The translations under genes and the position numbers were made by a program. The notes under the pieces were generated by a model. That model worked only from the letters and a program-made list of their open reading frames with translations. It had not been told where the DNA came from and did not search any database. A stretch of 58,559 bases of DNA from an uncultured Fibrobacter sp. (GTDB taxonomy: Bacteria; Fibrobacterota; Fibrobacteria; Fibrobacterales; Fibrobacteraceae): positions 1 through 58,559 of the forward strand of contig CAMKLO010000016.1 in NCBI GenBank assembly GCA_946413655.1. The letters run 5' to 3'. Of this stretch, positions 53,019 to 58,559 are shown piece by piece (position 1 is the first letter of the stretch; every line of letters starts with the position of its first letter).

Positions 53019-53167
53019 GTCATCCTGAACAAGCGTAGCGAGTGAAGGATCCAGTGAAGTTAAACAAGAGGAATAAACGCGAAGCAGGATGCGCGGGACG
53101 AGATGCGCGGACAGCGTCATCCAGGCCCTTCGACAAGCTCAGGGTAAACTCCGTCGAAGGATCCAGT
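53019..53167. repeat. Two repeat B copies before trmB
   Basis: 53019-53057 and 53116-53167, both GTCATCC...GAAGGATCCAGT, in the same orientation, the second with an inserted CCCTTCGACAAGCTCAGGGT hairpin. Confidence 0.8.
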
Positions 53168-53190
53168 AAAGTTTAATAGGAAACAACAAC

Positions 53191-53943
53191 ATGGCAGAAG
53201 AAATCAATAACGAAGTATTAGAAGAAGAAAAGGCGCCGAAGGAAGTCGTGATTCCAGAGTTTTACCGCGACTTGAGCCAGGACCCGCAAATGAAGGCGTT
53301 GTGGCATTACGTGTTCCGAACGAATGGCGACCGCAAGCCCATCAAAACGCCGGACGGTTTGCCGCACAAACTCGACTTCACCTGGAAGGACATGTTCCCG
53401 AACGAAAACGGACACATCGAAGTGGAAATAGGCAGCGGCAAAGGCAACTTCATGACGGACTACGCCGAGATGCACCCGGATTACTTTATCATGGGTAGCG
53501 AATGGGATTTCACGTGGGCAGCCTTTGCGCACGAACGCATGGAAAAACGCGGAATCGTTGCACAGGGCAATGCCGCCATGTTGCGCGGTGACGTTTTCTA
53601 CTTCTTGCGCGACGCCGTGAAGGACAACACAGTCGATGCTTTCCACATGTATTTCCCGGACCCGTGGCCCAAAGAACGCCACCACAAGAATCGTCTGCTG
53701 CGTCCCGACTTTTTGGCCGAGGTCGCACGCTGTTTGAAGCCCGGCAAGCGCATTTTCTACTGGGGCACCGACCACAAGGAATACAACGAGATCGCCCTCG
53801 AAACGTTCGACGCGTTCCCGACATGCAAGGTTCTTGTCCGCAACACAGCAGAGCCCACCGAAGGAATCATGACAGGCTTTGAACGAAAGTACAAGAAAGA
53901 AGGCCGCCCGATATATAGAAGTATTATTGAATTTTTTAAATAG
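53191..53943 (+). CDS. trmB: tRNA (guanine-N7)-methyltransferase
   Basis: A 250-residue TrmB: SAM motif VEIGSGKGNF, GSEWDF, FPDPWPKERHHKNRLL (the diagnostic motif) and TDHKEYNE. It methylates G46 in the variable loop of tRNAs. It has a 60-residue N-terminal extension rich in acidic residues (EEINNEVLEEEKAPKE) and a C-terminal TGFERKYKKEGRPIY. AGGAAACAACAAC precedes the ATG. Confidence 0.93.
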   Translation: MAEEINNEVLEEEKAPKEVVIPEFYRDLSQDPQMKALWHYVFRTNGDRKPIKTPDGLPHKLDFTWKDMFPNENGHIEVEIGSGKGNFMTDYAEMHPDYFIMGSEWDFTWAAFAHERMEKRGIVAQGNAAMLRGDVFYFLRDAVKDNTVDAFHMYFPDPWPKERHHKNRLLRPDFLAEVARCLKPGKRIFYWGTDHKEYNEIALETFDAFPTCKVLVRNTAEPTEGIMTGFERKYKKEGRPIYRSIIEFFK

Positions 53944-53962
53944 TTACTAGTTAATAGTTAGA

Positions 53963-54000
53963 AGTTACTAGAGATTCTTGAAAAGGAAATTCTAGTAACT
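53963..54000. other. Inverted repeat after trmB
   Basis: AGTTACTAGA (53963-53972) and TCTAGTAACT (53991-54000), perfect 10-base arms in a CTAGTAACTAG low-complexity tract. It may terminate trmB. Confidence 0.45.
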
Positions 54001-54048
54001 AGTAACTCAGAACTTAGAACTTGAAATTCTATCGTCATTTCATACAAC

Positions 54049-55698
54049 ATGTTAAAGCAACTTACAATTAACGGATTCACTTTGATAGCCGAGGCAACGG
54101 TCCCTTTCCACGGGGGGTTCACCGCTATTACGGGTGAAACAGGCGCCGGCAAGTCCGTCCTGATGAAAGCGCTCCGCATGGTCTGCGGAGACAAGTCGCA
54201 GGCTTCGATGGTCCGCACGGGTGAAGAAAAAGCGGTCATCGAAGGAACATTCGATATTTCCAACGAGCCCGAAATAAAGCAGATTCTTGTAAAACTCGAA
54301 CTCGACGATGATGACGAACTCATCATCCGCCGCGAAATTCTTGAAAACGGCAAAGGACGCGCACGCGTCAACGGTTCCGTTGTCAGCCTTACGGACTTGC
54401 AGGAGCTGGGAGAATCGCTAATCCAGATGCACGGGCAGAGCGAACAGCTTTTGTTGCGCGACATCCGCACGCACGCCAAGATGCTCGACGAATACGCCGG
54501 CAACAGCGAACTACTTGATAGCTACACCCAAAGCTACAACGCCTGGAACGGCGTTCTAGCAGAAATCGAAAAGACCGAATCCCGCGCCAAGGAACTCGCC
54601 GCACAGAAAGATTTTTTGAAATTCCAGTACGATGAACTTTCGAAGGCCGCACTCCGTGATGGCGAAGAAGAAGAACTTGAAGACAAAGTCACGGCAGCAA
54701 GCAAGAGCGAAACCGAGCACAATCTGCTGAACGAAATCCAGACACTTATCGGCTGCGACAACGGCATTCTCGAACAGGTCCAGAACCTTCAGTACAAGTT
54801 GCGCAGTCTCGCCCAAAAGATTCCGCATTACGAAGAAGACTTGAACGCCCTCGTCGAAGTCGCAGACCCGTTCGAGGGAATCTGCAAGGACTTGCAGAGG
54901 CTCCGCCCCGCAAAGTCCATGAGCCCCGCCGACATCGACAAGGCAAATTCCAGAATTGCGCTCATCCAAAAATTCAAGCGCAAGTACCGCACTGACGTGG
55001 CCGGGCTTATTGCGCTCACCGAACAACGTAAACAGGAACTCGACAGTCTCGAAAACCTGGACGCCGACCTCGAAGAGCTTAAACGCAAAGCCGATGCACA
55101 CAAGGCCGAGACTTATCGCCTAGCCGCAGTCCTCACCGAAAAGCGCCGAGAAGCAGCCCTTAAATTCGACAGCGCCGTGCAAGAGATGTTACAGAGCCTC
55201 GGCATGCCGAAAGCTAAATTTTTCACAAGCATCACGGAACAGGCCCCTACCGCAAATGGAACCGACCGTATCGAGTTCCTGCTCGCGCCGAACCCCGGCG
55301 AAGGCGAAAAGTCGCTGCAAAAAGCCGTGTCCGGTGGCGAACTCAGCCGCGTGCTGCTCGCCATCAAGAGCGTCATGGCCGACCTCGACAAAGTTCCGCT
55401 TTTGATTTTTGACGAAGTCGATTCCGGCATCTCCGGCGAAACGGGCAACAGCATCGGCGAAGCATTGCGGAATCTTGGCAAGCACCACCAGGTGCTAACC
55501 ATCACCCACCTGCATCAAGTAGCCAGCCGCGCCGAAAATCAGCTCGCCGTGAGCAAGAAAGAAGTTGACGGAAGGACTTTTACGTCCATTACCGACCTCG
55601 ACAAGAACGGACGCATCGAAGAAATTGCTAGAATGTTAGGTGGAACGTCCGAAACCGTCCGTACGCACGCAAAGCAACTGTTGGAGAATAATCTATGA
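54049..55698 (+). CDS. recN: DNA repair protein RecN
   Basis: A 549-residue SMC-like ATPase: Walker A TGETGAGKSVLM (28-39), a coiled-coil middle, the signature LQKAVSGGELSRVLLA, and Walker B LLIFDEVDSGISGETG. It acts in double-strand break repair. No SOS-type operator is obvious before the start. Overlaps the downstream pgsA-like gene by ATGA, as one operon. Confidence 0.95.
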   Translation: MLKQLTINGFTLIAEATVPFHGGFTAITGETGAGKSVLMKALRMVCGDKSQASMVRTGEEKAVIEGTFDISNEPEIKQILVKLELDDDDELIIRREILENGKGRARVNGSVVSLTDLQELGESLIQMHGQSEQLLLRDIRTHAKMLDEYAGNSELLDSYTQSYNAWNGVLAEIEKTESRAKELAAQKDFLKFQYDELSKAALRDGEEEELEDKVTAASKSETEHNLLNEIQTLIGCDNGILEQVQNLQYKLRSLAQKIPHYEEDLNALVEVADPFEGICKDLQRLRPAKSMSPADIDKANSRIALIQKFKRKYRTDVAGLIALTEQRKQELDSLENLDADLEELKRKADAHKAETYRLAAVLTEKRREAALKFDSAVQEMLQSLGMPKAKFFTSITEQAPTANGTDRIEFLLAPNPGEGEKSLQKAVSGGELSRVLLAIKSVMADLDKVPLLIFDEVDSGISGETGNSIGEALRNLGKHHQVLTITHLHQVASRAENQLAVSKKEVDGRTFTSITDLDKNGRIEEIARMLGGTSETVRTHAKQLLENNL

Positions 55699-56849
55699 CC
55701 GAAAAAACATCAGACGTACGTCTGCGCTCGCGCATTTGGAGCGTCTTGCGAGCACTCGTATTTATCTGCGTCATAATATTCATTTGGAAAGGCTGGACGA
55801 CAATGGCGTGTTCCTTCGTCGGAATTGCGCTTATCATGGGCTGGGTCAACCTCTACCAGCTTCGTTTCCAAGAAATCGAAAAACCTTATTACAGGCTTTG
55901 GCTCAATACTATCGATGGCTTTTTGCAGTTCACCGTGATGACAAGCATCTTTGTGCGCGACCTGCTCCAGAACGAGAGTGCTGAAAAAATTTTGGGTATC
56001 GGTTGCGCCGTACTGCTAGCCCGACTGATTTCGCATACTTTGTTCTCACTGGGAGTCCTTCGCGAAGGCAAGCAACTTCCCCGCAAACGCCGCTGGAGTA
56101 AACTCGCCAACCTCTCCATCACTATCACCATGGGCGTCTATTTGCTGAACCTGGAAAACTTCCAGCAAATCATGATGGTCATTTCCATTTTGCTGATTGC
56201 CGCCTCCACCGCCGCATACGCCTACTGGTACTACCGCGACCCGGCACACCGCAAACCGCTTTCGATTGCAAGCCAGCTCACCATGAGCCGCATCGTGCTC
56301 ACACCGTTTTTCCTCTGGGTGTTCTTCTACGATAACGATTTGGATTACAGCAACAACAGCATCGTGTTCAAAGTACTCTCGCTCGTGATGGTGCTCGGTT
56401 TCATGCTCACCGACTATCTCGACGGCAAGCTCGCCCGCGCCATGGGCGAAGTCAGCACGCTCGGCAAATACCTCGACCCGTTCAGCGACAAGATTTCGAA
56501 CATGACGATTTTCATGTGCTTCATCGCGACAGGCTATGCGCCGGTGTGGATGGTCGCACTCATCTACTTCCGCGAATCCAGCGTAGAAACACTGAGAACG
56601 CTCGCCGCAAGCGAAGGCCTCGTGATGCCCGCACGCCGCAGCGGCAAATGGAAAACGGCACTGCAAGGCATTGGCATCGTCGCAATTTTGCTCGGCGCCA
56701 TCGATCCCATCCGCGCACTCATCCCCGGTTTCGAAAACATCTGGCAGCAGTTCCCCATTGTAGTAATGGGCATCATCACCACCATTACAATCATCAGTGG
56801 AATTGATTATTTCTATGCAAGCAAGCACATTCTGAAAAAGTTCGTATAG
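55695..56849 (+). CDS. PgsA-like CDP-alcohol phosphatidyltransferase with extra N-terminal membrane domain
   Basis: A 384-residue membrane protein. The C-terminal 200 residues are a CDP-alcohol phosphatidyltransferase with the complete signature (DYLDGKLAR, GKYLDPFSDK; residues 240-266), as in PgsA, which makes phosphatidylglycerol phosphate. The first about 185 residues are an additional five- or six-helix membrane region not present in ordinary PgsA (about 180-200 residues in all). Its role is unknown. GGAGAAT precedes the ATG; it is translationally coupled to recN. Confidence 0.85.
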   Translation: MTEKTSDVRLRSRIWSVLRALVFICVIIFIWKGWTTMACSFVGIALIMGWVNLYQLRFQEIEKPYYRLWLNTIDGFLQFTVMTSIFVRDLLQNESAEKILGIGCAVLLARLISHTLFSLGVLREGKQLPRKRRWSKLANLSITITMGVYLLNLENFQQIMMVISILLIAASTAAYAYWYYRDPAHRKPLSIASQLTMSRIVLTPFFLWVFFYDNDLDYSNNSIVFKVLSLVMVLGFMLTDYLDGKLARAMGEVSTLGKYLDPFSDKISNMTIFMCFIATGYAPVWMVALIYFRESSVETLRTLAASEGLVMPARRSGKWKTALQGIGIVAILLGAIDPIRALIPGFENIWQQFPIVVMGIITTITIISGIDYFYASKHILKKFV

Positions 56850-56964
56850 CCGAAATCCGCGCAAAAATGGCGAAAAAAACATAAAAAAAACTTATTCAGC
56901 CTTTTAAACTCCTCGCTAGGGTTGCCAAATCCATTATTTTTTTCTATATATGGGACAACCTCGA

Positions 56965-57038
<74 letters not shown>

Positions 57039-57046
57039 CTAAAAAG

Positions 57047-57072
57047 CGCAGATCCCAATCTGCGTTTTTTTG
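57047..57072 (+). terminator. Terminator of the tRNA
   Basis: CGCAGAT-CCCA-ATCTGCG followed by eight T, with a short loop. Confidence 0.9.
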
Positions 57073-57094
57073 TTTTATGCATATTCCTAAAATT

Positions 57095-57175
57095 CACTGG
57101 ATTCTGCTCCTTCGAACCTAACTCTACTAAGGGACTGAAGTCCCAAGTATCGTATATCACGTTGTTCAGGATGAC
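57095..57175. repeat. Composite repeat B with hairpin insert
   Basis: CACTGGATTCTGCTCC..., a hairpin GGGACTgaAGTCCC, CGTATATC, then TTCAGGATGACG; same layout as 41961-42080. Confidence 0.65.
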
Positions 57176-57226
57176 GCACACATTTCCTATCTGTAATCCT
57201 AACCACTGCCAACTGTTAACGGCCAA

Positions 57227-57358
57227 CTAAAACGCTCCTATTGCAATCTCTAGTAACTAGTAATTATTAACTAAAACGCTCCTATTGCAATCTCTAGTAA
57301 CTAGTAATTATTAACTAAAACGCTCCTATTGCAATCTCTAGTAACTAGTAACTATTAA
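57227..57358 (+). repeat. Three tandem 44-base repeats before mqnE
   Basis: Copies at 57227-57270, 57271-57314 and 57315-57358. The unit begins CTAAAACGCTCCTATTGCAA and ends with AACTAGTAATTATTAA. Copies 1 and 2 are identical; copy 3 has a few changes at its 3' end. Confidence 0.9.
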
Positions 57359-57366
57359 CTAGTAAC

Positions 57367-57372
57367 TATATT
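57367..57372 (+). promoter_or_regulatory. -10 box of mqnE, leaderless type
   Basis: TATATT exactly 6 bases before the ATG at 57379. No convincing -35 at 17 bases; the upstream tandem repeats occupy that position. Confidence 0.5.
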
Positions 57373-57378
57373 TATCGC

Positions 57379-58419
57379 ATGTCTCGCATTTCAGAAAAAG
57401 AAGCTCTCGATTTATTTTTTAATGCACCGCTCGATGAACTCTGCGCACGCGCCAACGCCGAAAAAGAAGCGCGCCACGGCAAGTCCGTCTATTGGGTGAA
57501 CAACCGTCAAATCAACTATACGAATGTATGCGTGCTGCACTGCAAATTCTGCGCCTTCAGCCGCATCAAGAAAGATAGCCCGACCGCTTACGACTGGAAT
57601 TACGAGACCATCCGCGACAAGGCCGCCGAAGCCATCCGCGGAGGCGCCCGCGAACTGCATATCGTCGGCGGACTCCATCCCGACCATCCGTTTGATTACT
57701 ACATCGAAATGCTGCGCAAACTCCGCAAGGAATTTCCGTCCGCAAATTTGAAAGCTTTTACCGCCGTGGAAATTTGCCACTTTGCAAAGATTTCCAAGCA
57801 GTCGCCCGAGCAAATCATGGCAACGCTCAAAGACGCTGGCCTTGACGCACTCCCCGGCGGCGGCGCCGAAATTTTAGTACAAAGTGTACGCGACAAAATT
57901 TGCCCAGGTAAGGAAACCGGCGAAGAATGGCTCGACGTTCACCGCGCCGCACACAAACTCGGCATTCCGACGAATGCGACAATGCTGTTCGGGCACATCG
58001 AAAAGATTGAAGACCGCATCGCGCACATGAAAATGCTCCGCGACCTGCAAGACGAAGCCCCCGGCTTTTTCGCATTCATTCCGCTCGTGTATCACCCGGA
58101 ACACAATGCGCTCCACCAAATCGTCCCGAACATCACAACCGAAGAAGACATTCTGCGCACGGTCGCCGTATCTCGCTTGTTCTTGGACAACTTCCCGCAC
58201 ATCAAAGCTTACTGGATCCAGATGGGCATCGAGACCGCCATGAAGGCGCTCCATGCCGGAGCCTCGGATTTGGACGGAACGATTATCGAAGAAAAGATTA
58301 CGCATGCCGCAGGCGCCACGGTCCCCGTTGGCATGAGCCCGGAACGCATGCAAAGCCTTATAAAAAACGAAGGCCTCGTTCCGGTGGAACGAGACGCTTT
58401 ATACGAAAGATTTTCTTAG
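57379..58419 (+). CDS. mqnE: Aminofutalosine synthase
   Basis: A 346-residue radical-SAM enzyme: CVLHCKFCAF (C51, C55, C58) binds the 4Fe-4S cluster; ELHIVGGLHPDHPFDYY, LPGGGAEIL, TNATMLFGHIE and SRLFLDNFPHIKAYW match MqnE rather than MqnC. It makes aminofutalosine, the first intermediate-building step of the futalosine route to menaquinone. This pairs with the EFG-less complex I and anaerobic respiration. The short TATATT-to-ATG distance suggests a leaderless mRNA. Confidence 0.9.
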   Translation: MSRISEKEALDLFFNAPLDELCARANAEKEARHGKSVYWVNNRQINYTNVCVLHCKFCAFSRIKKDSPTAYDWNYETIRDKAAEAIRGGARELHIVGGLHPDHPFDYYIEMLRKLRKEFPSANLKAFTAVEICHFAKISKQSPEQIMATLKDAGLDALPGGGAEILVQSVRDKICPGKETGEEWLDVHRAAHKLGIPTNATMLFGHIEKIEDRIAHMKMLRDLQDEAPGFFAFIPLVYHPEHNALHQIVPNITTEEDILRTVAVSRLFLDNFPHIKAYWIQMGIETAMKALHAGASDLDGTIIEEKITHAAGATVPVGMSPERMQSLIKNEGLVPVERDALYERFS

Positions 58420-58445
58420 AAAGCAGGTTGTTTTAGCGTTTTTGT

Positions 58446-58559
58446 CATGCCGGCCACTGTGCCGACATCGGTTGTTCCGTATAAAAAACTGGCCCCGGCA
58501 CTTTGGCCGCGGTGCCGCCCTGCCTGATGTCCGCCTCGAAGACGAGGTCCGCGGAACCG
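58446..58559. repeat. Repeat-derived sequence at the right edge
   Basis: GTCATGCCGGCCACTGTGCC, CGACATCGGTTGTTCCGTATA and CTGGCCCCGGC, sharing words with 45051-45200. No gene seen. Confidence 0.6.

Noticed and set aside
57227..57358. Possible CRISPR array
   Set aside because: Units are contiguous 44-base copies without unique spacers, and no cas genes are near.

Overview
The window looks like chromosome of a Fibrobacter-type bacterium (Fibrobacterota). It carries two lipoproteins with the Fibrobacter major paralogous (FISUMP) domain, a Ser-rich-linker CE15 glucuronoyl esterase lipoprotein of the kind used on plant cell walls, an outer-membrane beta-barrel paralogue array, futalosine-pathway mqnE, and many short palindromic intergenic repeats. 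This assignment comes from protein families read by eye; no search was run.

Layout. 0-8 kb is an accessory block, mostly on the minus strand: an AbiEi/AbiEii toxin-antitoxin pair, a phosphoesterase, a HEPN-like protein, a run of small detoxification or resistance-type genes (zinc ribbon, GyrI-like, VOC, CAT-like, GNAT, TetR with an operator array), and two internally deleted pseudogenes (GNAT and GrpB). 7.7-12.5 kb is an AT-rich stretch of exported or membrane proteins with a FISUMP lipoprotein. 12.6-16 kb is topB, whose reading frame has absorbed copies of the intergenic repeats. 16-19 kb holds a GNAT toxin/antitoxin pair, a second FISUMP lipoprotein and a duplicated promoter-plus-repeat segment. 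19-28 kb is core metabolism and stress: sufB, DJ-1, hslO, thrH, the CE15 esterase and a bifunctional rel/spoT. 28.2-38.6 kb is a complex I operon, nuoA-BC(fused)-D-H-I-J-K-L-M-N, without nuoE, nuoF or nuoG. 39-45 kb has an orphan antitoxin, xseA, an HsdR-N-type protein, an alanine-rich leader ORF with an attenuator-like structure, and an AlaA-like aminotransferase. 45-50.3 kb is a family of five related beta-barrels interrupted by a PotD-type binding protein. 50.4-58.4 kb is xthA, an MBL-fold hydrolase, trmB, recN, a pgsA-like gene with an extra membrane domain, an initiator tRNA and mqnE.

How the genes fit together. MqnE (menaquinone synthesis) and the EFG-less complex I point to a quinone-linked anaerobic electron transport chain that may use an electron donor other than NADH. 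The esterase and FISUMP proteins point to a cell surface adapted to plant fibre.

The signals most worth following up are: (1) a leaderless 44-codon ORF with 13 alanines in 21 residues, followed by mutually exclusive antiterminator and terminator pairings, upstream of an alanine-aminotransferase-like gene; (2) palindromic repeats inserted in frame into topB; (3) a recurring promoter layout with TATATT 6-7 nt before the start codon, implying many leaderless mRNAs; (4) an initiator tRNA with an extra base in its T stem.
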